Shown: piece after piece, positions 26,607 to 35,511 of the stretch | Numbering within the stretch: the stretch's first letter is position 1 | How the letters are laid out: each line of letters starts with the position of its first letter | Assembly (NCBI RefSeq): GCF_000156175.1 | Contig: NZ_GG692710.1 | Location: forward strand, 1,074,278-1,138,277 | Reading direction: 5' to 3' | Length of the DNA stretch: 64,000 nt | Origin: Collinsella intestinalis DSM 13280 | Lineage (GTDB): Bacteria; Actinomycetota; Coriobacteriia; Coriobacteriales; Coriobacteriaceae | The notes under the pieces: generated by a model | The model's database searches: none | What the model was told of the DNA's origin: nothing | What the model saw: only the letters and a program-made list of their open reading frames with translations | Position numbers and translations under genes: made by a program

Positions 26607-27459
26607 CCTTGTCCCACAGCGAATCGAGCTGCTCGGTCATAAGAGACTCCAGGGAAACCCCACCCTCATAGGCGACGTTTTCCATCGCGGCCCAACGCTC
26701 GCGGAACTTCGCCGTGCTCGCACGCAGCGCGCTCTCGGCGTCGATGCCCTCCTTGCGGGCCACGTTCACCAGTGCGAAGAGCAGGTCGCCAAACTCGAGC
26801 TCGCGCTCGGCGGTGCCGGGTGCCTCCGCCTCAAACTCCGCACGCTCCTCGGCCACCTTGTCCCATACGTCTGCGACGGTCTCCCATTCAAAGCCCGCAG
26901 AAGCCGCCTTGCGCGAGACCTTCTGAGCCTCCATGAGCGCCGGCAACGACCGCGGAACGCCCTCGAGCAGGCCCTCTGGACGCTCGCCGGCCTCCGCCGC
27001 ATCGGCGTCCTTGGCGCCCTTCTCGGCAAGCTTGACGCTGTCCCAAATGGCGAGCACCTCGTCGGCGGAATCGGCGCTGCGCCCTCCAAACACATGCGGG
27101 TGGCGACGGATGAGCTTGTCGTTGATGTCGCGCGCGACGTCGGCCATTGTGAAGGCACCGGCGTCCGCCGCGATCTGGGCATGCAACACCACCTGCATGA
27201 GCACATCTCCGAGCTCCTCGCGCAAGTGCGCCTCATCGCCGGCTTCGATGCAGTCCAGGGCCTCGTAGGCCTCCTCGATCATGTTCTTGCCGATACTCTC
27301 GTGGGTCTGTTTGCGATCCCAAGGGCAACCATCGGGCTGGCGCAGGCGCCAGATCGTCTCAACGAGGGATTGCATCTCCTCGCGCGCGTCGGAAAGCGTC
27401 GAGGTGTCGCGTGTGATGCTCGCCAGACTCGACGACCCGGTCTCGGTCCATGAACCCAT
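26593..27459 (-). CDS. mazG: MazG nucleoside triphosphate pyrophosphohydrolase
   Basis: Cleaves (d)NTPs to NMP and PPi for nucleotide-pool sanitation. The 288-residue protein carries two MazG repeats. The first has the metal-binding cluster EEAYEALDCIE with REELGDVLMQVVLHAQ; the second has EERAEFEAE with EFGDLLFALVN. The tandem length is usual. It converges on and slightly overlaps the membrane gene. A short acidic N-terminal extension precedes the conserved LVETIWRLRQPDGCPWDRKQT. Confidence 0.93.
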   Translation of the reverse strand: MGSWTETGSSSLASITRDTSTLSDAREEMQSLVETIWRLRQPDGCPWDRKQTHESIGKNMIEEAYEALDCIEAGDEAHLREELGDVLMQVVLHAQIAADAGAFTMADVARDINDKLIRRHPHVFGGRSADSADEVLAIWDSVKLAEKGAKDADAAEAGERPEGLLEGVPRSLPALMEAQKVSRKAASAGFEWETVADVWDKVAEERAEFEAEAPGTAERELEFGDLLFALVNVARKEGIDAESALRASTAKFRERWAAMENVAYEGGVSLESLMTEQLDSLWDKVKRG

Positions 27460-27490
27460 GTCTCGTGCTCCTTTTGCTCTGACGTCTCGA

Positions 27491-27509
27491 TTGGGGACAG
27501 GTACAAATT
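27491..27509 (-). repeat. Dispersed 19-bp 3'-end repeat, copy B
   Basis: On the minus strand AATTTGTACCTGTCCCCAA, 4 bases past the stop of the YfcE-like gene; it differs from copy A by one base. Confidence 0.7.
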
Positions 27510-27513
27510 GCGA

Positions 27514-28077
27514 TTAGTCCAGGGTGATGTGGCGGAAGGCCTCACAGAGGGGCAGCCCGCTCTCGTAGATGCCGCAACTGTTCGACCCGTCCTTGGGAAT
27601 CGATACACTGCCGGGGTTGAACAGCCACAGGCCGGGATGGCCCGCGCTCTCCTCGTTCACCTTGATATGCGTGTGACCGAACAGCAGCGCCGAACCCTCC
27701 GGGAGCTGCGGCACGCGATCCGTGCTGCTGTGCTTGCCCGCGCCAAAGACATGCCCATGGGTGCAGAACAGCTCGCGGCCGTCGTCGTCCAAAACCACGG
27801 CGCTGTCGGACATGCAAGGGAAGGCGAGCACCATCTGATCGACCTCGGCCTCACAATTGCCGCGCACGGCGATGAGGCGCCCAGTCGCTGCCAGACCGTT
27901 CAGCAGCTCGATCACGCGCTTGGGAGCGTAATCGCGCGGGAGGTCGTTACGCGGGCCGTGATAGAGCAGGTCGCCCAAGAGCAGCACGCGGTCGGGCCGC
28001 TCGCGATCGACGACCTCCATCAGGCGCTCGGCCCAGTATGCCGACCCGTGGATGTCGGAGGCGATGACGAATTTCAT
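27514..28077 (-). CDS. YfcE-family phosphodiesterase
   Basis: A 187-residue calcineurin-like phosphoesterase with the dinuclear metal motifs SDIHGS, LLGDLLYHGPRND, VRGNCEAEVD, CTHGHVF and FGHTH. YfcE enzymes are Mn-dependent phosphodiesterases with unknown natural substrates. The ATG at 28077 has GAGAGGA upstream; the frame extends to 28146 but without signal. It is distinct from the shorter paralogue at 11.7 kb. Confidence 0.92.
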   Translation of the reverse strand: MKFVIASDIHGSAYWAERLMEVVDRERPDRVLLLGDLLYHGPRNDLPRDYAPKRVIELLNGLAATGRLIAVRGNCEAEVDQMVLAFPCMSDSAVVLDDDGRELFCTHGHVFGAGKHSSTDRVPQLPEGSALLFGHTHIKVNEESAGHPGLWLFNPGSVSIPKDGSNSCGIYESGLPLCEAFRHITLD

Positions 28078-28176
28078 GGTGAATCCTCTCCGCGCGGACG
28101 TGCGCCGCGCTGCATCGAGGTGTGTCGGGAGAACCCGGCCGATCAAGGGGACGCACGCACTGCATCCCCCGTCAGG

Positions 28177-29718
28177 TCAAAGGGACGCGCGCACCGCATT
28201 CATCACGGCGGTCAAAGGCATGCCGGCCGCCCGAGCCGCCGCGGCACAATCCTCGTACTCGAGAGTCGCACGCTCGGCCCCATCGGGCAGCACGGCGATC
28301 TTTACGGAGATAGGGCCGAACGCGGTGTCGCGCACCTCGAGGCGACGCGGCAGCACCGTGCGGTCCATAATGCAACGGCGGATGCCAAGCGTGCTCGTCT
28401 CGCGAAACACCACGGCCTCGATGGCCGCAGCCTCCTGCGCCTCACACAGAACTTGCAGCTCGTAGGCGGGGCGGCCCTTCTTGGCAACGATCGGCACCCA
28501 ATGGACCTCGCGCGCACCGGCCTCGGACAGTCGCTCGGCGGCGTAAGCCATCTGCTCGGGCGTCATGTCATCCAGGTCGCACTCGAGCTTGCATACCGTG
28601 GTCGGAGGCTGCGTCTCGCTCGAGAGGGGCGCGGGCCGAGACGAGGGCAGGGGATCGGCAAGGATATCTTCGCCCGCGGCACCGCGGCGCCCGCGATGGA
28701 AAGTGGGCGTCGGCCCACTCAGCGGCTCGATCAGCATCGCCCGAAGGATGGACGGCCGCTCGTAGGCACGCTTGCCGGCACCGAGGCCCACGCTCGCCAC
28801 GACGTAACGCTCCGGAAGCACGAACTCGGGGTTGAGCGCCGCCACCAGGGCGGCGCCTGTGGGCGTTACCAACTCACCCTCGACCTCGCAGGGCGCCAGC
28901 GGCAGACCGTGTGCACGGCACACGCCCACCGTCGCCGGAACCGGCACGGGCATGACGCCGTGCTGGCAGCGCACGGTTCCGCGCCCCTCGACGAGCACGG
29001 GCACGATCGCGCGCTCGATGCCAATCAGATCGACGAGGACCGCCGCCGCCACGATATCCGCGATCGAATCGACCGCCCCCACCTCGTGGAAGTGCACCTG
29101 CTCGACCGGCAAGCCGTGGGCCTCGGCCTCGGCCTCGGCGAGGATGCCAAAGGCGCGGCGGGCGAATGCGGCGGCCCCAGGAGTGAGCGGGGCGGCCTCG
29201 ATGATGGCGAGGATGTCGGCGAGGTTGCGATGGGCATGGTCGTGGGCGCCGCCTCCCGCATGATCATGATGGTGGGCATGGTCGTGGGTGTGGCCGGCAT
29301 GGTGGTAATGGCCCTCATGGTGATGATCGTCGCAATGGTCGTGGCCACACCCGCTCTCCCGGCCGTGGATGTGACCGTGATCACCCTCGCACGCATGCTC
29401 GTGCCCATGCAGGTACGCCATGTCGTGGTCGTGGTTCTCATGCGCCTCGTCCAGCACCACATTGAAGTCCAGGCACGAAATGCCCGCCTTGGACACGCGG
29501 CCCACCTCGAGGGAGAATCCCTCGACCGGCAGAGCCGCCAGCGTAGCGCGCACGGCTCGCTCGGCCGCCTCCGAATCCTCGGCCGCATCGATCAAGGCGG
29601 CCACGAGCATATCGCCCGCGACACCGGCCTGGCAGTCGAGCCACAACGTGCGGCCGCGGCCAGCGTCGTTGCCAGCGGTGCCATCCGCCAATGAGGGCAT
29701 CCCCTTCTCGTTCACCAT
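28177..29718 (-). CDS. larC: Nickel-pincer cofactor biosynthesis protein LarC (single frame)
   Basis: LarC inserts nickel into the pyridinium-3,5-bisthiocarboxylic acid mononucleotide precursor by a CTP-dependent cyclometallation, completing the Ni-pincer cofactor of lactate racemase and relatives. The 513-residue protein contains CQAGVAGDMLVAALID (N-terminal), QVHFHEVGAVDSIADI, ELVTPTGAAL and CKLECDLDDMTPEQMAYA (start of the LarC2 part). Residues about 95-165 are an extended His/Asp/Gly-rich loop, probably binding nickel. Both halves are in one frame, unlike the Lactobacillus gene known for a programmed frameshift. It lies 5 bp after larB. Confidence 0.93.
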   Translation of the reverse strand: MVNEKGMPSLADGTAGNDAGRGRTLWLDCQAGVAGDMLVAALIDAAEDSEAAERAVRATLAALPVEGFSLEVGRVSKAGISCLDFNVVLDEAHENHDHDMAYLHGHEHACEGDHGHIHGRESGCGHDHCDDHHHEGHYHHAGHTHDHAHHHDHAGGGAHDHAHRNLADILAIIEAAPLTPGAAAFARRAFGILAEAEAEAHGLPVEQVHFHEVGAVDSIADIVAAAVLVDLIGIERAIVPVLVEGRGTVRCQHGVMPVPVPATVGVCRAHGLPLAPCEVEGELVTPTGAALVAALNPEFVLPERYVVASVGLGAGKRAYERPSILRAMLIEPLSGPTPTFHRGRRGAAGEDILADPLPSSRPAPLSSETQPPTTVCKLECDLDDMTPEQMAYAAERLSEAGAREVHWVPIVAKKGRPAYELQVLCEAQEAAAIEAVVFRETSTLGIRRCIMDRTVLPRRLEVRDTAFGPISVKIAVLPDGAERATLEYEDCAAAARAAGMPLTAVMNAVRASL

Positions 29719-29723
29719 GTAGT

Positions 29724-30488
29724 CTATGCCTCCCTACCAGGCAGATGATTGATGAGCGAAGCTTGGAACCCAGCTCCAAACCCGTTGTCGATGTTCACGA
29801 CGGATACGCCGCTCGCGCAGCTGTTCAACATGGCGAGCAGCGCGGTCACACCCTCGAAGTTCGCACCGTAGCCCACACTCGTGGGCACCGCGATCACCGG
29901 GCACCGCGCCAGACCGCCAACCACGCTCGGCAGCGCCCCCTCCATGCCAGCGACAGCGATGATCACCTGCGCGCGGGAGATCTCCTCGGCATGGGACAAC
30001 AGCCGATGGATGCCCGCGACGCCGACATCGTGAACCACATTCACGCGATTGCCCAGGAAACGCGCGGTGAACGCAGCCTCCTCGGCGACGGGCAGGTCGC
30101 TCGTGCCGGCGGTGAGCACCAAGACCTCGCCATTTCCATCCGGCTCGGGCAGTCCGCCCACCACGCCACAGCGGGCGGCCTCAACATACTCGAACGGGCA
30201 ACCCAGGTCGGCGAGGTCCCGAGCCTTCGCCTCGTCGAGCCGCGTGATGAGGACGCGCTCCTGGCCGCCCTCACGCATGGCACCGACGATGCCCGCGATT
30301 TGACCGGCAGTCTTACCCGCACCGTAGATGACCTCGGACACGCCCGTGCGAAGGCCGCGCTGCATGTCTACGCACGCGTAGCCGAGATCGGTCGTCGCAC
30401 CGGCTTGGACGCGCCTCACCAATTCGTCAGGAGCCACACGTCCGCCCGCGACGTCGCGGGCGAGAGCTTCTAGTTCATGAACCTCCAT
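29724..30488 (-). CDS. larB: Nickel-pincer cofactor carboxylase LarB
   Basis: LarB carboxylates and hydrolyses nicotinic acid adenine dinucleotide, the first committed step of the Ni-pincer cofactor. The 254-residue protein is related to AIR carboxylase (PurE). It shows GVSEVIYGAGKTAGQI, VLTAGTSDLPVAEEA, VVGGLARCPVIAVPTSVGYG and a C-terminal NIDNGFGAG. The start at 30488 has AAGAGAGG upstream. It forms a tight pair with larC. LarE (sulfur transfer) and a LarA-type racemase are not in this window. Confidence 0.93.
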   Translation of the reverse strand: MEVHELEALARDVAGGRVAPDELVRRVQAGATTDLGYACVDMQRGLRTGVSEVIYGAGKTAGQIAGIVGAMREGGQERVLITRLDEAKARDLADLGCPFEYVEAARCGVVGGLPEPDGNGEVLVLTAGTSDLPVAEEAAFTARFLGNRVNVVHDVGVAGIHRLLSHAEEISRAQVIIAVAGMEGALPSVVGGLARCPVIAVPTSVGYGANFEGVTALLAMLNSCASGVSVVNIDNGFGAGFQASLINHLPGREA

Positions 30489-30659
30489 CGGCCTCTCTTT
30501 CGATTCCCCGGATGGCACTTCCATCCACGTGATCGGCCGCAGCGCGGTGCCGCGGCCGGACTCAAAGGTATCCGGGCGAGATGCCCGACGTGAAACATAT
30601 GTCAACCGCCGCAGAAGCCACACGCGCGCCGCACCGGGACATGCTCGCGCGGTGTACGG

Positions 30660-31019
30660 CTACAGGAGTGCCTCCGCCCAGGCGTCCTCCTTGAACCCCG
30701 TCAAAACAGCGTTGTCCGCAACGATCAGGGGGCGCTTGACCAGCATACCGTCGGTGGCGAGCAGCTCATAGGCCTCCTCGTCCGTCATGCCGACGTCGAG
30801 CTTGGCCTTGATGCCGAGCTCGCGGTACTTCATACCGCTCGTGTTAAAGAAGCGGCGCAGCGGAAGACCGGAGCGCTCGTGCCACTCCGCCAGCTCCGCT
30901 GCCGTGGGATTATCCTCGACGATATGGCGATCGACGTACTCGACGCCATGCTCATCCAGCCATTTCTTGGCCTTTTTGCAGGTAGTGCACTTGGGATATT
31001 CGATAAACAGGACGGCCAT
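30660..31019 (-). CDS. ArsC/Spx-family thioredoxin-fold protein
   Basis: A 119-residue member of the arsenate reductase/Spx superfamily. It starts MAVLFIEYPKCTTCKKAKKW with a CxxC motif at residues 11-14, and carries RRFFNTSGMKYRELG and KRPLIVADNAVLTGFKEDAW. The intact CxxC and lack of arsenate-pump genes nearby fit an Spx/MgsR-like or YffB-like role more than arsenic resistance, but sequence alone does not decide. It appears to be transcribed alone, divergent from the Gx-type gene. Confidence 0.88.
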   Translation of the reverse strand: MAVLFIEYPKCTTCKKAKKWLDEHGVEYVDRHIVEDNPTAAELAEWHERSGLPLRRFFNTSGMKYRELGIKAKLDVGMTDEEAYELLATDGMLVKRPLIVADNAVLTGFKEDAWAEALL

Positions 31020-31072
31020 GAGGGCTCTCCTCTCGTGTTGGATGCCAAACTCCTAACAGCGTACCCAACCCG

Positions 31073-31078
31073 TATAAT
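31073..31078 (+). promoter_or_regulatory. Consensus -10 box directly ahead of the Gx-type gene
   Basis: A perfect TATAAT ends 7 bp before the ATG at 31086, so transcription should begin at or next to the start codon. No good -35 box or ribosome-binding site is visible. Confidence 0.5.
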
Positions 31079-31085
31079 GACAAGC

Positions 31086-31646
31086 ATGAGAAACTCAGCT
31101 GACACATCCGATAACGGGCGACGCACGGCGCCCGCAGCACCGGCCTCGCCCGGACGTCGCGCCGCGCTCTACGGCGTGCTCACCGCCGCCGCGCTCGTAT
31201 GCGGCTACCTCGAACTGCTCATCCCCCTGCCCGTCACCGTACCCGGCGTTAAGCTGGGCCTGGGCAACATCGTGATCCTCATGGCGCTCAAGCGCCTGGG
31301 CGCGAAGGCAGGCCTCTTCCTCATGTTCATCAAGGTCATCGCCTCGACGCTGCTGTTCGCCAACCTGCAGATGCTCGTCTTTTCCCTGGCGGGCGGGCTG
31401 CTGTCGTGGGCCGTCATGGCACTCGCCGTGCGCAGCGGGGCCTTTTCCACCGTCGCCACATCGGTACTCGGCGGACTCGCCCATAACGCGGGGCAGCTCG
31501 CCGCCGTCGCCGCACTGCTCTCCGGCCGCGTCGCACTCGTGAACATGCCCGTGCTCGCCGTGTCCGGCGTCCTGTGCGGGGCCGCCGTGGGCGTTGCCGC
31601 CCGGCTCGTCCTGCGCGCACTGCCCCAGGAGGCATTCCATGGATAG
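31086..31646 (+). CDS. Gx transporter family membrane protein (Hpre_diP_synt_I type)
   Basis: A 186-residue protein with five to six hydrophobic helices and the family motif VPGVKLGLGNIVILMALKRLGAKAGLF. Originally named heptaprenyl diphosphate synthase component I, the family is now regarded as a membrane transporter-like group often paired with ApbE and redox-driven systems. It has a short Pro/Ala-rich cytoplasmic start. The 3' end overlaps apbE by eight bases. The start codon is uncertain because no Shine-Dalgarno site precedes either 31077 or 31086; the position of the -10 box suggests a leaderless message. Confidence 0.78.
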   Translation: MRNSADTSDNGRRTAPAAPASPGRRAALYGVLTAAALVCGYLELLIPLPVTVPGVKLGLGNIVILMALKRLGAKAGLFLMFIKVIASTLLFANLQMLVFSLAGGLLSWAVMALAVRSGAFSTVATSVLGGLAHNAGQLAAVAALLSGRVALVNMPVLAVSGVLCGAAVGVAARLVLRALPQEAFHG

Positions 31647-32691
31647 GGCAAAGGGCACGCCGATCTCCCGGCGCGATCTCATGTGCGGCGGCACCTGCTC
31701 GGTCCTCACACTGATGCTCTCCGGATGCACACAGCTCAGAACCGACGCCTCCGCTGCAAAGCCGGTCACCGGATCGACCTTCGCCTTCGACACCTACTGC
31801 ACGTTCGGCGTCTACGGCGACGACACCGCGCCGGCACGTCTGGCCGACGCATGCGCCCACTTCGATGCGCTGTTCGACCTCTACGACGAGAAGTCCGATA
31901 TCGCCCGCATCAACGCGGCGGCAGGCGAGCCCGTTCGCGTGCACGCCGACACCATCGACCTCCTGCTCGCCGCCAAAACGTATTGCGAGCAGGCGGACGG
32001 CCTGTTCGACGTCACGATCGGCGCAGTTTCCACGCTCTGGGATTTCACTGAAGGCGTGCGCCCGGCACCCGAGGCGATCGCCGGCGCCCTGCCCCACGTG
32101 GATTGGCGCTGCATCGAGATAGACGAGGAGGCGCTCACCGTGCGCCTCGCCGACCCGCAGGCCAAGCTCGACTTGGGCGGCATCGCCAAGGGGTATGTGG
32201 CCGACCGCCTCTGCGATCTGCTACGCGACGAGACGAGCGCCACCGGCGCCGCGCTCTCGCTCGGCGGCAATATCGCGCTGTTTGGGGAGAAGCCGAACGG
32301 CGAACCCTGGGAAACCGGCGTCCGCGACCCCAACGAACCGGGCGGCGACACCGTGGTGGGCACCGCACGCGTCCAGGGAGGATCGCTGGTGACGAGCGGC
32401 CTGTACGAGCGCGTGTTCGAACAAGACGGCGTCACGTACTGGCACATCCTCGACCCGCGCACCGGCGAGCCCGTCCAGACCGACGTGGCGAGCGTCACCG
32501 TGCTCAGCCCGTCCTCAACCGCCGCCGACGCGCTCTCGACCACGCTGTTCGTGGCCGGTAGCCGCCGCGGCGCCGAGATCGCCGACGCGCTCGAGGACAC
32601 GGCGGCGTACTTCATCCTGCAAGACGGCCGGACCGTCGAGTCCACCCGCTGGCAAGAACTCACCGACTTCTCGTCTCAAATGGGACGCTAG
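31639..32691 (+). CDS. apbE: FAD:protein FMN transferase ApbE, lipoprotein
   Basis: ApbE covalently attaches FMN to Thr/Ser of secreted or membrane redox proteins. The 350-residue protein has a twin-arginine-like signal (ISRRDLM) with lipobox MLSGC (Cys about residue 29), placing it on the outer face of the membrane. Motifs include GSTFAFDTYCTF, KLDLGGIAKGYVADR, SLGGNIALFG and HILDPRTGEPV with the downstream Asp/Thr metal site (SPSSTAADALSTTLFV). AGGAGG precedes the ATG. No obvious flavinylation target is adjacent except the Gx-type gene it overlaps. Confidence 0.95.
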   Translation: MDRAKGTPISRRDLMCGGTCSVLTLMLSGCTQLRTDASAAKPVTGSTFAFDTYCTFGVYGDDTAPARLADACAHFDALFDLYDEKSDIARINAAAGEPVRVHADTIDLLLAAKTYCEQADGLFDVTIGAVSTLWDFTEGVRPAPEAIAGALPHVDWRCIEIDEEALTVRLADPQAKLDLGGIAKGYVADRLCDLLRDETSATGAALSLGGNIALFGEKPNGEPWETGVRDPNEPGGDTVVGTARVQGGSLVTSGLYERVFEQDGVTYWHILDPRTGEPVQTDVASVTVLSPSSTAADALSTTLFVAGSRRGAEIADALEDTAAYFILQDGRTVESTRWQELTDFSSQMGR

Positions 32692-33638
32692 AACTCGCCG
32701 ATCATACGGACCTCGGGCTCGAGGTCGACGCCGAACTGGGACTTCACCTCACCCTGCACATGCTCGATGAGACCGAGTACGTCCTTCGCGCTCGCGCGGC
32801 CCGTGTTGACCACGAACCCGCAATGTTTCTCGCTCACCTGCGCATCGCCCACACACGCGCCGCGCAGGCCCGCGTCCATGATGAGCTTGCCGGCGAAATA
32901 CCCCTCGGGGCGCTTGAACGTGGAGCCCGCGCTCGCCATCTCGAGCGGCTGCTTTTCCTCGCGACGGCGCTGGTAGTCGTCCATGGCGGCGCGGATCATG
33001 CCCTCGGATGCGGGCGAGAGCTTGAACGTGGCGGAGATTACGATGAGACCGTCGTCGTGCACGCGGCTCTTGCGATAGCCGAGGTTGAGGTCGCGCGCCT
33101 CGAGCGTGACCACGGATCCGCGGTTGCCGTGCTTGCTCGGCACGTACACGCGCACGAACTCGAGCACCTCGCCCGTCGTGCCATCGTAGGCGCCGGCGTT
33201 CATGAAGCAGGCGCCGCCCACGGTGGCGGGGATGCCCCACAGCGGCTCCATGCCGGAGAGGCCCTGGTCGGCGGCGGCAAGAGCGACATCGCGCAGCAAC
33301 GCGCCCGCCTCGGCCGTCACGCGCCAATGCGGTGCGTCCACTTCGATGCCCGCAAAGTTGTCACGCAGCAGTACGACGACGCCGCGGATGCCGCGGTCGC
33401 CCACCAGCAGATCGGAGCCGTTACCCACAATCGTCACGGGCACGCCGCCCGCGTAGCAAGTGTCCAGCACGCGCACGAGGGCATCCGCCGTGCGCGGCGT
33501 GACCAGCACGTCGGCCGGTCCGCCGATCTTGAACGTGGTGTGCTCGCGCATGGGCTCGGTCATAAGGACGTTGTCCTCGCCCGCAACCTGTGCCAGGACG
33601 CACAACATCTCTTCACTCACATACTCATGCTCGTGCAT
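32688..33638 (-). CDS. murB: UDP-N-acetylenolpyruvoylglucosamine reductase MurB
   Basis: Reduces UDP-GlcNAc-enolpyruvate to UDP-MurNAc with FAD and NADPH in peptidoglycan synthesis. The 316-residue protein shows TTFKIGGPADVLV, VGNGSDLLVGDRGIRGVVV (FAD site), GIPATVGGACFMNAGAYDGTT, GYRKSRV, the catalytic Ser in GSTFKRPEGYFAGKLI and the catalytic Glu near DLEPEVRMIG. Start at 33638 after GGGGGAGGT. Its stop overlaps the apbE stop by four bases (CTAG), a compact convergent end. Confidence 0.96.
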   Translation of the reverse strand: MHEHEYVSEEMLCVLAQVAGEDNVLMTEPMREHTTFKIGGPADVLVTPRTADALVRVLDTCYAGGVPVTIVGNGSDLLVGDRGIRGVVVLLRDNFAGIEVDAPHWRVTAEAGALLRDVALAAADQGLSGMEPLWGIPATVGGACFMNAGAYDGTTGEVLEFVRVYVPSKHGNRGSVVTLEARDLNLGYRKSRVHDDGLIVISATFKLSPASEGMIRAAMDDYQRRREEKQPLEMASAGSTFKRPEGYFAGKLIMDAGLRGACVGDAQVSEKHCGFVVNTGRASAKDVLGLIEHVQGEVKSQFGVDLEPEVRMIGEF

Positions 33639-33837
33639 CGGGATACCTCCCCCGTGTAGAAAACAAGTCCAGTGTATCAAGCTATACAAATACCAAATCT
33701 GGCCACAAAAGCCATGTCAGTAATTCAATTTATCGCAATGTCCAATCGACGCTTTTATACTACTATTTTCACAGTTATATTAACCTTCTCGCAGTAGCGC
33801 GCCTTCGCCCAATCGTTCCCGAAGATTGGATAATCGT

Positions 33838-35484
33838 GTGATTCGATACGTCATTGCCAAGTTGTTCAAATCCAACGAAGCCGTCGCTTTTATCGTTGCC
33901 TCAGCAGCAGGATTTCTTCTCTCTTACCTTTCCCCATACGCAAACGGTAAGTTTCTCGATTTTTTGCTAGCCAATAATGACATCAACAATACTGTCGCTT
34001 TCGCCCTTTTGACAGCATCCATTGGAATCTTCTCGTCCCTTTTTTTGTATTATTCAGGCACGTTATCTGTGAGGGTTATGTCACAAGTCTCTTATTCAAT
34101 TCTAAGAGATGTCATCCTTGGCTACGAAAGAACCGCCCTTCCCCAGTTAAATCAGAATGACCCCGCATACACGACACAGCACACGATCTCCGACTCAAAC
34201 GCAATCGCGAGCTTCCTGCTATCAAACATTGTCAACATCCCCCTCTCACTCATTGCCGCACCATTAATCGTCTTCATCATGTGGTCAATCAACCCTATTT
34301 TTTCCGTCCTTTCTGTTGCTCTGCTTATTCTTTACTGCATAACAGCCGCCCTACTGCGAGATCTCCTATACAAGGTTTCCCTTGAAAGAAAGAAAGCGGA
34401 CAGCACATTCTACTCCGCCATCTCTTCACAGCTTAATCAGGTGCTCGAGACAAAACTTGCTTCAGGCTACACGAGAAGCGAGCGAGGCCTTGACGCCGAA
34501 TACGCCCTATATCTTCCAAAGATCCTTCGCGCAGGAAAAATATCCTACTCCCTAGCGTCGATTGATGGTATTTTTTCTGCGTTGTTTCAATCTGTAATAT
34601 TGATTATATCTGGCATACAAATAATCAATGGAAACATGAGCATTGGCGAATATACAATAGCCAGCGCCTATTTTTCCACAATGCTAAAAACCGCAAAAAA
34701 TCTAATGACTCTCTTTCACTCCTATCAAGGAGCCAGGGGATCATGGGACAGGGTTCGCCAGCCTTTACAGACCAATGAGCTATTCTCCTCAAAAGAAACC
34801 CGGGGGGCAACGCTCGACGCAATCGACTCCATCGATATATGCAACTTATCCATAACGCCTCTCGACATAGGCGATAGGCAGGGTGACGGGCGCCCTTGTC
34901 CCAAGCTGTCATTCTCAAGGCCAGGCACATATTGCATTACCGGGAAAAACGGGTCTGGTAAAACTACCCTTTTATTGTATTTGCTAGGTCTCTATGAATC
35001 CAGTCATAAAGTCAAGTATAACGGACGCTATATCGAGGAATATGATCTCGACTCCATCTTAGGGAAACTCGTATCAACCTGTCCGCAAAATCTATATGCA
35101 CCAGATTGCTCCGTTGATAGTTTGCTGAGTACGCTTGGGACCCCGTTCCGTGAGCTATGCAACAGCACATCAATAATGCCCTTGCTTACAGCTCGAACAG
35201 AGGGCCTTTTACATAAAGCATGTAATGCCTTATCAGGCGGTGAACTCAGAAGCATATACATCTGGTCGACAATCGCTCGGCAGACGCCAGTTCTCGTACT
35301 AGATGAACCAACTGTCGGTCTTGACGCTCCCGCTTGCGACGAATTGATTTCTCTTATCAAGCATAACTCGGAACAACGAATGATAATTGTCGTTTCGCAT
35401 GATGATGCCGTCATCAAGGCCTCTAAAACAGTCATCGACTTCGCAGACTTCACCAACGCAAAGACGCCTTCGACCACCAGCTAG
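33838..35484 (+). CDS. ABC exporter of the RiPP island (fused membrane and ATPase domains)
   Basis: About 548 residues. Six hydrophobic segments occupy the first 290 residues, then an ATPase domain with Walker A TGKNGSGKTTL (about 368-378), signature LSGGELRS, Walker B VLVLDEPTVGLD and H-loop VVSHD. There is no N-terminal C39 peptidase domain. The gene is clearly more AT-rich than the chromosome and faces the radical SAM and peptide genes. It most likely exports the modified peptide or confers self-protection. The start is uncertain: GTG 33838 has only a weak GGA, and TTG 33826 in the same frame is an alternative. Confidence 0.82.
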   Translation: MIRYVIAKLFKSNEAVAFIVASAAGFLLSYLSPYANGKFLDFLLANNDINNTVAFALLTASIGIFSSLFLYYSGTLSVRVMSQVSYSILRDVILGYERTALPQLNQNDPAYTTQHTISDSNAIASFLLSNIVNIPLSLIAAPLIVFIMWSINPIFSVLSVALLILYCITAALLRDLLYKVSLERKKADSTFYSAISSQLNQVLETKLASGYTRSERGLDAEYALYLPKILRAGKISYSLASIDGIFSALFQSVILIISGIQIINGNMSIGEYTIASAYFSTMLKTAKNLMTLFHSYQGARGSWDRVRQPLQTNELFSSKETRGATLDAIDSIDICNLSITPLDIGDRQGDGRPCPKLSFSRPGTYCITGKNGSGKTTLLLYLLGLYESSHKVKYNGRYIEEYDLDSILGKLVSTCPQNLYAPDCSVDSLLSTLGTPFRELCNSTSIMPLLTARTEGLLHKACNALSGGELRSIYIWSTIARQTPVLVLDEPTVGLDAPACDELISLIKHNSEQRMIIVVSHDDAVIKASKTVIDFADFTNAKTPSTTS

Positions 35485-35511
35485 GGAATCCGGCTATATG
35501 GAACAATGACT

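Noticed and set aside
27508..29694. Open frame of 728 codons opposite larC and the phosphoesterase
   Set aside because: Shadow frame with no family features; LarC on the other strand is unmistakable.
30489..30659. Nickel/cobalt riboswitch before larB
   Set aside because: Looked for paired conserved stems around the larB start; none found.
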